Source: Hyphomicrobiales bacterium (GTDB lineage: Bacteria; Pseudomonadota; Alphaproteobacteria; Rhizobiales; S144-35). From it: a stretch of 9,128 bases of DNA. The notes below the pieces were generated by a model. It saw nothing but the letters and a program-made list of their open reading frames with translations. It had not been told where the DNA came from and made no database searches. Location: contig WGBT01000419.1 of NCBI GenBank assembly GCA_015494185.1, positions 1 to 9,128 on the forward strand, given 5' to 3'. Of the stretch, positions 1 through 7,081 are shown in pieces (the stretch's first letter is position 1; each line of letters opens with the position of its first letter). A program made the translations under genes and the position numbers.

Positions 1-1452
1 GACCCCGAAGGCGCCTCCGTTGCCACCAGCTTCACCTGGGAGATCACCAACCCCGCCCCCGTGGCAGGTGATGGGACGGACAGCACCCGCGAAGATGGTC
101 CTGTGACTGGCAGCGTAACCGGTGATGTTTCTGACGCAGATGGTGACACCCTCACCTACACCCTGCTAAGCGAACCATCAGCTGGAAAGCTCACCTTCAA
201 TGCAGATGGTTCCTACAGCTTCGATCCTGCGGGGGATTTTGAACATCTCGCCGTTGGTGAAACCGCAACCGTCAACTTCAGCTATCAGGTCGATGACGGC
301 GAAGGCGGCACGGATACCGCCCAAGTCACCATTACCATTACTGGCGAAAATGACGCCCCCATTGTTGCCAAACCGCTTGAGCCGTTCAAGGGCCATGACA
401 ATGAAGTGATCGAAGTCGATATTGCCGGTCATTTTGCGGATATCGATGGTTCCGATCGTTTGAGCTTTGAGGCAACGGGTCTTCCCCCGGGGCTGACCAT
501 CGATCCGGTCAGCGGGGTGATCTCCGGTAAGATTGACAATCTGGCTTATGTAAAAGGCCCCTATACGGTCGTCATCACGGTACGTGATCCCCATGGGGGC
601 ATGGTGACCACCAGTGTCAATTTTGAAGTTCGCCCCGATCCGGCCTCACAAACCCGGGAACCCGCTCCGGGGGTGGAGTTGCCGGCGCCTGAATCCCATG
701 ACAATGATGCCACGGATGACATCGCCGTCACGGGGGCCGTTGTCGACGCGGTCGAGGCGATTACCGATCTGCGCTCAACCCGCACGGACTTGGATGCGGA
801 TGGCGCCATCGTTCAGGCGGTCAACACCGTTCGCACTCTTGCCAGCATCACAGGGCAGGACGATCTGACAATCCTCAATCAGATCCGGTCATTGGAAGAA
901 TTGCGACAGCAAAGCCAAGCCTTTTCCGATCGGCTGGATATCGATTTGGGCCGTGGAGAGACTGAGACATTGCGCGGTTATTCACTGCGCGTCGGCATCA
1001 GCCCCAGCGATGTGCTCGATCCGAACAGGATTGCCAGTGAATTGGCCTTCAACACCCTGACCGATGACCGCACCATCATCTTTGAAGTGCTCGAACGCCA
1101 AATCGATGGCGGTTCGGCCACAATCAGCGGACTGAGCGCAACCCTGGCCGATGGCCGGCCGCTGCCACCTTGGGTCCGGGATCTTGGCAAAGGCACGTTC
1201 ATGATCGAAAAACCGGCGAACATGGAGGCGCTGGAAGTGCGGATTCAGGCGATCATGAGCGATGGTTCTGTTGTCGATACCCAGCTTAAGATCGAGCTCG
1301 AGAACGGCGAGATTTCTGCGCAGAAATTGAGCAACGACCGCTCACAGGCCCACCCCTTCGCCACCAAACTGGCAGAGGCGGCCAAGGCCGGCGAGCAGGA
1401 GGTCGATGAACTGCTCAAGGCCTTAAACGCCGCAGAAACCGCCGCCGAATAA
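1..1452 (+). CDS. C-terminal part of a large VCBS/cadherin-like repeat surface protein (5' partial)
   Basis: The frame is open through the left edge, so the true start lies outside the window; 483 residues are visible, ending at TAA. Residues 1-20 look like the end of an Ig/cadherin-like domain (FTWEITNPAP). Residues about 21-120 form a VCBS repeat: DxDGDTLTY, LTFNADGSYSFDP, a Y-Q-V-D-D-G-E-G-G stretch and the closing GENDAP. Residues about 121-210 are a He_PIG/CADG-type Ig-like domain (FADIDGSDRLSF, GLPPGLTIDPVSGVISG). A Pro/Glu-rich linker follows, then about 250 residues I cannot assign, with a helical part, a segment faintly like a degenerate Ig domain (LADGRPLPPWV) and an Ala/Glu-rich tail. 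The visible part has no cysteine. Proteins of this class are usually very long, exported, Ca2+-binding adhesins or matrix proteins. No RTX nonapeptides, anchor or secretion genes are seen, so the export route is unknown. Family confidence is high, exact role low. Confidence 0.9.
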   Translation, partial: DPEGASVATSFTWEITNPAPVAGDGTDSTREDGPVTGSVTGDVSDADGDTLTYTLLSEPSAGKLTFNADGSYSFDPAGDFEHLAVGETATVNFSYQVDDGEGGTDTAQVTITITGENDAPIVAKPLEPFKGHDNEVIEVDIAGHFADIDGSDRLSFEATGLPPGLTIDPVSGVISGKIDNLAYVKGPYTVVITVRDPHGGMVTTSVNFEVRPDPASQTREPAPGVELPAPESHDNDATDDIAVTGAVVDAVEAITDLRSTRTDLDADGAIVQAVNTVRTLASITGQDDLTILNQIRSLEELRQQSQAFSDRLDIDLGRGETETLRGYSLRVGISPSDVLDPNRIASELAFNTLTDDRTIIFEVLERQIDGGSATISGLSATLADGRPLPPWVRDLGKGTFMIEKPANMEALEVRIQAIMSDGSVVDTQLKIELENGEISAQKLSNDRSQAHPFATKLAEAAKAGEQEVDELLKALNAAETAAE

Positions 1453-1550
1453 TGCCGGAGGTGTTTTCTCATCGACCTTCATGTTTTTCGTAGCCCTTTG
1501 AAGTTTCTTCATGAATTGACCGGGATACGAATCAAGGTCAAAAGCTGCGA

Positions 1551-1576
1551 GTGATACCAAGGCCCCTTGGTATCAC
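1551..1576. repeat. Perfect 26-bp palindrome (12-bp arms, 2-nt centre) between convergent genes
   Basis: GTGATACCAAGG at 1551-1562 is the exact reverse complement of 1565-1576, with CC between them. It lies between the stop of the surface-protein gene and the 3' end of thiE. As RNA it would be a strong hairpin on either strand, but no T-run follows on either side, so it is not a textbook intrinsic terminator. A REP-type interspersed palindrome, an RNA-end stabilising hairpin or a protein-binding site are all possible. No second copy occurs in this window. Confidence 0.7.
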
Positions 1577-1625
1577 CCGGCACGGCAGCTCGTTCCCCCG
1601 GCCGGAAGCCCGAGCTCTTCCCCCA

Positions 1626-1654
1626 TGCGCGTGATGTCCCTTCATTGACGCGCA
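1626..1654. terminator. Stem-loop downstream of thiE, possible transcript end
   Basis: TGCGCGT (1626-1632) pairs perfectly with ACGCGCA (1648-1654). An inner ATG/CAT pairing (1634-1636 with 1643-1645) shortens the loop to six bases. It lies 27 bp past the thiE stop on the minus strand. No U-tract follows, so it could be a Rho-dependent end structure or simply an mRNA 3' hairpin. Other weak inverted repeats in this 228-bp gap are TTGACC/GGTCAA (1516-1521/1536-1541) and AGCTCAT/ATGAGCT (1674-1680/1683-1689). The gap holds no credible gene. Confidence 0.35.
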
Positions 1655-1680
1655 AGGCCCTTGGCAAGCGGACAGCTCAT

Positions 1681-2304
1681 TTATGAGCTATGATCATATG
1701 AGTTATGATCAGCCGCCAGCCAAGCGGCAACTCGGGCTTCCGGATCGTCATGGGTGATGATGTCAGTCACCACCGCCACCGAAGCCGCTCCCGCCGCCCA
1801 GACCGAAGGGGCTCGCTCCAAGGTGATCCCCCCGATGGCGACAAGCGGCAGCGGAGCAATCCGCTCAGACCATTCGCGAACCCGGGCCAAGCCCTGGGGC
1901 GCCCACTTCATTTTTTTCAAGGTCGTTTCATAGACCGGACCAAGGGCGATATAGTCTGGCGCCACGGCCAGCGCCGTGGCCAACTCAGCATGATCGTGAC
2001 TTGACACGCCCAACCGTAAACCGGCCCGTTTAATCGCGGCAAGATCCGCTGCGGCCAAATCCTCCTGCCCAAGATGAATATAATCCGCGCCAAGCTCGAT
2101 CGCCTCACGCCAATAGTCATTGACGATCAACTGGCAATTCTGGGCGGCACACAACTCAAGCGCGCCAGCAATTTCCGCCCGGATGATCTCAGGCGGCTGG
2201 TTCTTGATCCGAAGCTGGATGATTTCCACGCCAAGAGGCACCAAGCGGGCCAGCCATGCCAGTGAGGGCACAATGGGATAGAATGCGGGAAAAGAAGAGC
2301 TCAT
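1681..2304 (-). CDS. thiE: Thiamine phosphate synthase
   Basis: ThiE joins HMP-pyrophosphate and thiazole phosphate to make thiamine phosphate in the cytoplasm. The 207-residue protein has the usual length and the TIM-barrel motifs in order: QLRIK (30-34, pyrimidine side), VNDYW (61-65), HLGQEDL (77-83), GVSSHD (99-104), the ALGPVYET...KKMKW...PQGL loop (120-139), VAIGGI (155-160) and VAVVTDI (176-182). These last two are the phosphate-binding end of the barrel. The KKMKWAPQGL form is, from memory, characteristic of the alphaproteobacterial ThiE subgroup. The ATG start lies 7 nt after the comEC stop. The upstream sequence has only a weak purine stretch (AAGAA), so translation is probably coupled to comEC. 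No other thi genes are near, and no TPP riboswitch is seen directly upstream of the gene. The last nine codons carry a short tandem duplication, described separately. Confidence 0.95.
   Translation of the reverse strand: MSSSFPAFYPIVPSLAWLARLVPLGVEIIQLRIKNQPPEIIRAEIAGALELCAAQNCQLIVNDYWREAIELGADYIHLGQEDLAAADLAAIKRAGLRLGVSSHDHAELATALAVAPDYIALGPVYETTLKKMKWAPQGLARVREWSERIAPLPLVAIGGITLERAPSVWAAGAASVAVVTDIITHDDPEARVAAWLAADHNSYDHSS
1682..1711. repeat. 15-bp tandem duplication forming the 3' end of thiE
   Basis: TATGAGCTATGATCA (1682-1696) is followed immediately by TATGAGTTATGATCA (1697-1711), 14 of 15 bases identical. Read on the coding (minus) strand the unit is five codons long and in frame, giving DHNSY then DHSS and the stop. 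The same bases also form inverted repeats (TGATCATA 1691-1698 with TATGATCA 1704-1711). Confidence 0.8.
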
Positions 2305-2311
2305 TTTCTTA

Positions 2312-4675
2312 TCATCTTGTTTTCTTTGCGGGCTTTACAGTCCAGCCATTGACCGATCGTTCGGTTTGCAAATTAAAGGATTGCTGAAACATCATGGAAT
2401 CTGGGCCTCGATGCCGTTTCAACACACGCGGCAAAACCCACGGCCTGCGGCCCCGCATCTCGGCCACGGTTCGGATCAAAACGCCATTCTTCGCCAGATA
2501 AATAGCGTGCGCCCCCTTGGCCCAAAGATCAAGCCGGTCGATCTTGATTGCCGCAGCACATGGCTGACGAATAGCAAAACGGGCAATCACGATGTCAGCC
2601 TGCTCGCAATCCTCACGCAAGGCCGAGGGGACTTGCGAAAAAGCGATCAGCTGTCCATGACTTTTGGCGATACAGCCACTGCTATCACATCGTTGGCTCC
2701 TTGTCCTGCTCAACGGGGGCCGGAAATCGCGGTCACCATCAGCCTCGAACCAGTTTCGGGCGCTGAAATTGACCGACCTTGCACCAAGCAGCGTCAGTTT
2801 CGCATCTTCGCCACGGACGGCAACCACCTTACCATCGCGCGCAACAAGAACACTTGGCTGCGGCTTGAAGGGAATAATGGCCATACCAGCCGCAACGGCG
2901 GGCAATCCTAAAAACCGCCAGTTTTGTTGCCACAAGCACAACCAGATTCCACCCAATGCCATCAAGCTGATGGCCAACACGGGCATGGTTGCGATACCAA
3001 TGCTGGCGGCGGGCCAGCCCGCGACCCAAGAAGCGATCTTCAACACCAGCTCGATGCCTGCCGTCATCCCCCACAGCGGAATCGTCTCAAGTCCAAGCGG
3101 CAAAGCCAGCATCGTCAGCAACGCCATCGGCATGACTAAAGTGCTCACCACAGGCATCGCCAACAGATTGCCCGCCAAGGCATAGCTTTCAAATTCATGA
3201 AAATGCCAGGCGGCAAAGGGAGCCACCGCTATCGAGGCGACCAGCGTGGTGGCCATCACGCCCCCCAAATAAAGCCCCGCCCAGCGCAACCATGACATGA
3301 CACGCCCTGGGTTGGCTCCCCGTTGCGTCTTGGCAACCGACGATTGCGATCGGTCAAAATGCCCAACCACGAATTCATAAAACGCCACCAGCGCCGTTGC
3401 AGCCGCAAAGGACATCTGAAAGCCTGGAGTCAACACACTGTGAGGTTGCAAAATGAGAATAATAAGCGCAGCTAGCGCAACATTACGCAAGGCAATCGCC
3501 GGCCGGTCGAGAATAACGGCCAAGAACATCACCGTGGTCATGATGAAGGCCCGCTCGGTGGAAACCGCACTGCCTGACACGGCCAAATACCACGCCCCCC
3601 CTAAAATGGCTGCAGCCGCCGCCCATTTCTTGATGGGATAGCGAAGCGCCAGCGCTGGAATAGCCGCCAAAAGAGCGCGCAACAGCCAAAACAAGGCTCC
3701 GGTAATGATCCCCATATGCATGCCCGAAATCGCCAAAACATGGGCCAGCCCCGCCGCACGCAGCACTTCATAGGCGGGCTCGGGAATGCCGCCGCGTTCC
3801 CCCGTGATCAGGGCGCTGGCAATCTGCCCAGACAGGCCCGGTGCCGCCGCCGTGATCTGCTGATGCATCCGATGCCGCAAGCGTTGCACCCATAATCGTA
3901 ACGTTTCACCCACAGAGGAAGACGCATCTGCCTGTGGCGTAACGGTCAATGGCGAGATTGCAAAGCCTACAGCGCCAATGCCAGCAAACCATAAATGGCG
4001 GGCATAATCATAGCCCCCAGGATAGACCGGTTCGGGCAGGGGACGAAGCACACAACGCACTTTGATGGTGCTGCCAATCGCTGGCTGAGATGCTTGCAAG
4101 GCGGTTTTCAGGCGGGTGGTGATGCGCACCCGTTTGGGCCATTGCTCGGCGGGAAGGCCTTCGATGGCCAACACCTGGATCGTCAACCGTTTGCCCTTGC
4201 GGCCGCGGTCACTGACCGCTTCCAAAATCCCAGTCAAGGTCACGGCGGTCTTTTGGGGGATCATCGGCGTTTGCAGACGCTCGGTTTGCAGCTTGGCGGC
4301 GGCCAAACCAAGGGCCATGACAAGCAAAGCCGCGCTCAATAGAAAACCGATCAGGAACCGCCTTGAAAGCAGGACCAGGCCCACGCCGGCCACCACACCC
4401 GCCATGACCCAAACCGGTTCAGGCTCGAAAGGAAGGGCGAAATAGACCAAGATCCCCGCGCCAAAGGCCACCGGCAGCCACAAAAACCAGCGCGCCCATT
4501 CAAGCTCCAATGTGCGCGTCAGATATTGCAAAGGATGGCGGACAAAAGCTTCAAGCCGCCGCCCCAAGTCCCCTTGCAAACTTCGCTCAAAAAGTTTCGC
4601 TGAAATTCTCTGACCAAGGCCAACAAGCGCGCGGGCAATCCTGACCAGCCCCTTTTGTGCCACAGCCCAAGCCAT
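2312..4675 (-). CDS. comEC: ComEC/Rec2 family DNA-uptake channel protein
   Basis: ComEC is the inner-membrane channel that takes single-stranded DNA into the cytoplasm during natural transformation. From the chosen ATG (4675) the protein has 787 residues. A basic amphipathic N-terminus is followed by membrane segments starting near residue 62, an OB-fold-like soluble region at about 140-240, and the competence-domain signature: ALITGERGGIP (about 288-298), then AGLAHVLAISGMHMG (308-322). Many further membrane helices lead to a soluble C-terminus of about 170 residues. That tail lacks the HxHxDH metallo-beta-lactamase motif of Gram-positive ComEC and has CDSSGC and GAHAIYL, resembling the short alphaproteobacterial tail. 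A GTG at 4744 would add 23 residues but has no ribosome-binding site. The ATG has GAGAAG just upstream, and the extra residues look unconserved. The gene is followed by thiE after 7 nt and is divergent from gltX. The family is certain; activity in transformation is not shown. Confidence 0.93.
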   Translation of the reverse strand: MAWAVAQKGLVRIARALVGLGQRISAKLFERSLQGDLGRRLEAFVRHPLQYLTRTLELEWARWFLWLPVAFGAGILVYFALPFEPEPVWVMAGVVAGVGLVLLSRRFLIGFLLSAALLVMALGLAAAKLQTERLQTPMIPQKTAVTLTGILEAVSDRGRKGKRLTIQVLAIEGLPAEQWPKRVRITTRLKTALQASQPAIGSTIKVRCVLRPLPEPVYPGGYDYARHLWFAGIGAVGFAISPLTVTPQADASSSVGETLRLWVQRLRHRMHQQITAAAPGLSGQIASALITGERGGIPEPAYEVLRAAGLAHVLAISGMHMGIITGALFWLLRALLAAIPALALRYPIKKWAAAAAILGGAWYLAVSGSAVSTERAFIMTTVMFLAVILDRPAIALRNVALAALIILILQPHSVLTPGFQMSFAAATALVAFYEFVVGHFDRSQSSVAKTQRGANPGRVMSWLRWAGLYLGGVMATTLVASIAVAPFAAWHFHEFESYALAGNLLAMPVVSTLVMPMALLTMLALPLGLETIPLWGMTAGIELVLKIASWVAGWPAASIGIATMPVLAISLMALGGIWLCLWQQNWRFLGLPAVAAGMAIIPFKPQPSVLVARDGKVVAVRGEDAKLTLLGARSVNFSARNWFEADGDRDFRPPLSRTRSQRCDSSGCIAKSHGQLIAFSQVPSALREDCEQADIVIARFAIRQPCAAAIKIDRLDLWAKGAHAIYLAKNGVLIRTVAEMRGRRPWVLPRVLKRHRGPDSMMFQQSFNLQTERSVNGWTVKPAKKTR

Positions 4676-4785
4676 AAAACTTCTCACACAACACTCGACC
4701 CTGCCCGCAGGCTCTGCTAAACGGCCTTTGAAAAAGCAACTCACCCGCCGGGGAACCGGCTGAACAGACTAACATAGGAAATTTC
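4676..4785. promoter_or_regulatory. Divergent intergenic region comEC / gltX
   Basis: The two genes point away from each other, so promoters for both should lie in this 110-bp stretch (41 bp if comEC starts at GTG 4744). I see no convincing -35/-10 pair on either strand; TTGAAA at 4728-4733 is only a weak -35 candidate. A short hairpin, GCCGG-GGAA-CCGGC (4747-4760), sits in the middle. Confidence 0.3.
4776..4780 (+). promoter_or_regulatory. Ribosome-binding site of gltX
   Basis: AGGAA ends five bases before the ATG at 4786. This supports that start, which also matches the usual GluRS N-terminus. Confidence 0.6.
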
Positions 4786-6216
4786 ATGAGCGAACCCGTC
4801 ATCACGCGTTTTGCCCCCTCGCCGACCGGTTTTTTACATATTGGCGGCGTACGGACAGCCTTGTTCAACTGGCTTTATGCCCGCAAACATGGCGGCCAAT
4901 TCAGACTGCGCATTGAAGATACCGACCGCGCCCGCTCCACGGAGGCGGCCATTGACGCCATTTTGGAAGGGCTGCGCTGGATGCAGCTCGATTGGGATGA
5001 CGAGCCGGTCTTTCAACACAGCCGCGCCAGCCGTCATATCGAGGTGGCTGAACGATTACTGGCCGAAGGCAAGGCTTACCGGTGCTATTGCACCCCTGAG
5101 GAACTGGCGCAAATGCGGGAACAGGCGCGCGCTGAGGGCCGCCCCCCGGGTTATGATGGCCGCTGGCGTGACCGTGATCCTGCCAGCGCCCCGGCAGGCA
5201 TCGATCCGGTGATCCGCTTCAAGGCCCCCCGCCAGGGCGAAACCGTGATCGAGGACCAGGTTCAAGGCAAGGTCACCTTCGCCAATGCGGCCCTTGATGA
5301 TCTGGTTTTGCTGCGCTCAGATGGCACCCCCACCTATATGCTTTCGGTCGTGGTCGATGACCATGATATGGGAATCACCCATGTCATCCGCGGGGACGAC
5401 CATTTGACCAATGCGGCCCGGCAAGCGCAAATTTATGCTGCGCTTGGATGGCAGCCCCCGGTTTTCGCCCATATTCCGCTGATCCATGGTCCAGATGGCG
5501 CCAAACTGTCGAAACGGCATGGCGCGCTGGGGATCGAGGCTTACCGCGACATGGGCTATCTGCCCGAAGCCTTGCGCAACTATCTGGTCCGGCTTGGCTG
5601 GTCTCATGGGGATCAGGAAATTTTCTCGACCGAAGAAATGATCGAACTGTTCGATCTTCCCGGTATCAACAAGGCCGCCGCCCGCTTCGATTTCAAGAAG
5701 CTCGAGGCGCTTAACGGTCACTACATCCGCCATGCCGAAGATCGTGCTCTAATCGGTCATCTTCAGGCCCTGTTGCCCCATTTACCCGATGCCCCGCAGC
5801 TCACTCAAGCTCAGTGGCAATTGCTGGAAAAAGCCATGCCGGGCTTAAAAGAACGCGCCAAAACCCTTGTGGAACTGTGGCATAGCGCGGCTTTTCTCTT
5901 CGCCAAACGGCCGCTCGAGATGACGCCAAAAGCCGCCAAATGGCTCGATGAAGCGGGGCGTGCCGCTTTGGCCGGAGTGGCTGTTGCCCTGCGGGAATTG
6001 CAAGACTGGACCCTCGAAAACATTGAAACCGCGATCCGTAACTATGCGGAACAGGCCGATTTGAAACTTGGAAAAGTCGCCCAACCACTGCGCGCCGCCC
6101 TTACCGGAACGACCGTCAGCCCGAGCATTTTCGACGTGCTGCATGTGCTGGGCCGCGAGGAATCCCTAGCCCGGATCGCCGACCAACTGGCGCCCCCCCA
6201 GCAGCCCCAAGGCTGA
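4786..6216 (+). CDS. gltX: Glutamate--tRNA ligase
   Basis: GluRS attaches glutamate to tRNA-Glu. In bacteria lacking GlnRS it can also charge tRNA-Gln for GatCAB. The 476-residue protein is full length for the family. It has the class I signatures FAPSPTGFLHIGG (9-21, HIGH motif as HIGG), RLRIEDTD (about 41-48), and KLSKR (240-244, the KMSKS loop). Other conserved blocks are VIRGDDH and the PxxxRNYLxxLGWSHGD stretch. The C-terminal third is the helical anticodon-binding region. A half zinc site is visible: CYC at 100-102 is present, but the partner positions in YDGRWRD (123-129) lack the Cys and His known from E. coli GluRS, so zinc is probably not bound. Several Alphaproteobacteria carry two gltX copies with different tRNA preference, and I cannot tell which this is. 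The start is set by AGGAA five bases upstream. Confidence 0.97.
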   Translation: MSEPVITRFAPSPTGFLHIGGVRTALFNWLYARKHGGQFRLRIEDTDRARSTEAAIDAILEGLRWMQLDWDDEPVFQHSRASRHIEVAERLLAEGKAYRCYCTPEELAQMREQARAEGRPPGYDGRWRDRDPASAPAGIDPVIRFKAPRQGETVIEDQVQGKVTFANAALDDLVLLRSDGTPTYMLSVVVDDHDMGITHVIRGDDHLTNAARQAQIYAALGWQPPVFAHIPLIHGPDGAKLSKRHGALGIEAYRDMGYLPEALRNYLVRLGWSHGDQEIFSTEEMIELFDLPGINKAAARFDFKKLEALNGHYIRHAEDRALIGHLQALLPHLPDAPQLTQAQWQLLEKAMPGLKERAKTLVELWHSAAFLFAKRPLEMTPKAAKWLDEAGRAALAGVAVALRELQDWTLENIETAIRNYAEQADLKLGKVAQPLRAALTGTTVSPSIFDVLHVLGREESLARIADQLAPPQQPQG

Positions 6217-6271
6217 CCAGCAACCTAAGCCTGGAAGGGAACAAGGGAGAAGCTCGCTTCCGATTCACCAA

Positions 6272-6355
6272 AAGGATGGCCCGCCATCCTTCCAGACCCA
6301 TCGTCGCTCGCCCGGAAAGGGGTGAGGCGAGCGACGATGGCTCCGGAAGGATGGC
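6272..6355. terminator. Compound hairpin between convergent gltX and DUF805 gene, with alternative pairings
   Basis: Three structures share these bases. (a) AAGGATGGC (6272-6280) pairs with GCCATCCTT (6283-6291). (b) A 15-bp perfect stem joins 6298-6312 and 6326-6340 around a 13-nt loop. (c) GCCATCCTTCC (6283-6293) also pairs perfectly over 11 bp with 6345-6355, enclosing (b). Pairings (a) and (c) exclude each other. After (c) on the + strand only TTT follows. On the minus strand hairpin (a) is followed by TT, making a TTTT run with its last bases, so it resembles a weak intrinsic terminator for the DUF805 transcript. A two-way transcription end is the simplest reading. The rest of the 208-bp gap has no gene, only a short CTG/TCTG-rich stretch at 6391-6417. 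Confidence 0.65.
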
Positions 6356-6424
6356 TTTAAGGGCGCCATTGGGCTGGGCAGGGGTGGCTCATATCTGATA
6401 TCTGTCTGGTCTGTCTGAACTCAT

Positions 6425-6910
6425 TCACAGCAAGGGATCGGGACCGTAACGGTTGGCCCCCGGACGGCTTGGGATCAATAAAATCTCAACCATCAGCCAA
6501 GCCACCCCCAGCCCGCCGACAATCCCAATGGCACGCAACGCCACTTCCGGCAGATCGGGTTTGGGCAGCCAGTCAATCGGCAAAAGCCCAAGCCAACTGG
6601 CTGAAGCCACTGCCATGGCGGCAAACAACACCAGCAGCCAAGCCGACTTTCCGCGATCATGTAACCGTTTGACAATCAAGGTCCAGGCCGCAAGCAAGGC
6701 CAAAAGAGATGCAACGATTGGCAAACCATCTGTGATTTGGCTTTTCAGAACCGGGTCAATGGGATATTGCGCAGTGACTTTGGTGAAGACAAATTTGAAA
6801 AGATGATAGCCGGTAAACCCCGCACCAATAATCGCCAAAAGTCCCACCCAAAAGAGCGACCGATTGATGCGGCCCCGAAAACTAAAGAACAAACCGCTAA
6901 AGGAAATCAC
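6425..6910 (-). CDS. DUF805 family membrane protein
   Basis: This 161-residue protein shows the three hallmarks of DUF805: SFRGRINRSLFW near the N-terminus (10-21), KRLHDRGKSAW (81-91) after the second helix, and the closing PGANRYGPDP (150-159). Four membrane segments fit at about 20-42, 63-80, 90-111 and 127-147, so it belongs in the inner membrane. The function of DUF805 proteins is not established, although the family is widespread in bacteria. The GTG start at 6910 is preceded by GGAG nine bases upstream, and an in-frame TAG lies just before it, so no longer start is possible. The gene is convergent with gltX and shares its hairpin-rich intergenic region. It is 171 bp downstream of the GDCCVxC gene on the same strand and probably has its own promoter, though none stands out. 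Confidence 0.92.
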   Translation of the reverse strand: MISFSGLFFSFRGRINRSLFWVGLLAIIGAGFTGYHLFKFVFTKVTAQYPIDPVLKSQITDGLPIVASLLALLAAWTLIVKRLHDRGKSAWLLVLFAAMAVASASWLGLLPIDWLPKPDLPEVALRAIGIVGGLGVAWLMVEILLIPSRPGANRYGPDPLL

Positions 6911-6919
6911 AAGCTAATG

Positions 6920-6923
6920 CTCC
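6920..6923 (-). promoter_or_regulatory. Ribosome-binding site deciding the GTG start of the DUF805 gene
   Basis: GGAG on the minus strand lies nine bases before GTG 6910. With the in-frame stop at 6914-6916 it fixes the start. Confidence 0.55.
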
Positions 6924-6929
6924 ATTTTC

Positions 6930-6958
6930 AGGCCGTTTTTTCAATGGACAAATGGCCT
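6930..6958. repeat. Inverted repeat upstream of the DUF805 gene
   Basis: AGGCCGTTT (6930-6938) pairs with AAATGGCCT (6950-6958) over nine base pairs, one of them G-T, around an 11-nt loop. It lies in a relatively AT-rich 171-bp gap between the GDCCVxC gene and the DUF805 gene. It could end the GDCCVxC transcript or fold in the leader of the DUF805 mRNA. No clear U-tract supports a terminator. Nothing else is recognisable in the gap. Confidence 0.35.
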
Positions 6959-7081
6959 TCTCAACCCACAACAAGTAATCGAAAAATATCTAAAAATCCC
7001 CCGCCAACAATATCAGGCCCCACCTCACCTTCCATGATGAGCGTTTAGGCCAGAAGGCGTGCGTAAATACCCGCCCGTGTC

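Noticed and set aside
178..594. 138-codon minus-strand frame within the repeat protein gene
   Set aside because: It is the shadow of VCBS/Ig domains with clear family motifs on the + strand.
2366..3185. Long + strand open frames opposite comEC (181 and 173 codons)
   Set aside because: Both overlap the conserved ComEC frame, show no recognisable motifs and are explained by codon bias.
4673..4744. GTG 4744 as the comEC start
   Set aside because: It has no ribosome-binding site and adds 23 residues that look unconserved, while ATG 4675 has a purine-rich GAGAAG upstream; kept as the alternative.
5317..5733. 138-codon minus-strand frame within gltX
   Set aside because: It overlaps the GluRS catalytic region, including the KLSKR loop, and is antisense shadow only.
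6391..6417. Short repeated ATATCTG and TCTGTCTG units between gltX and the DUF805 gene
   Set aside because: They are low-complexity, too short and too irregular for a CRISPR or iteron array; probably chance.
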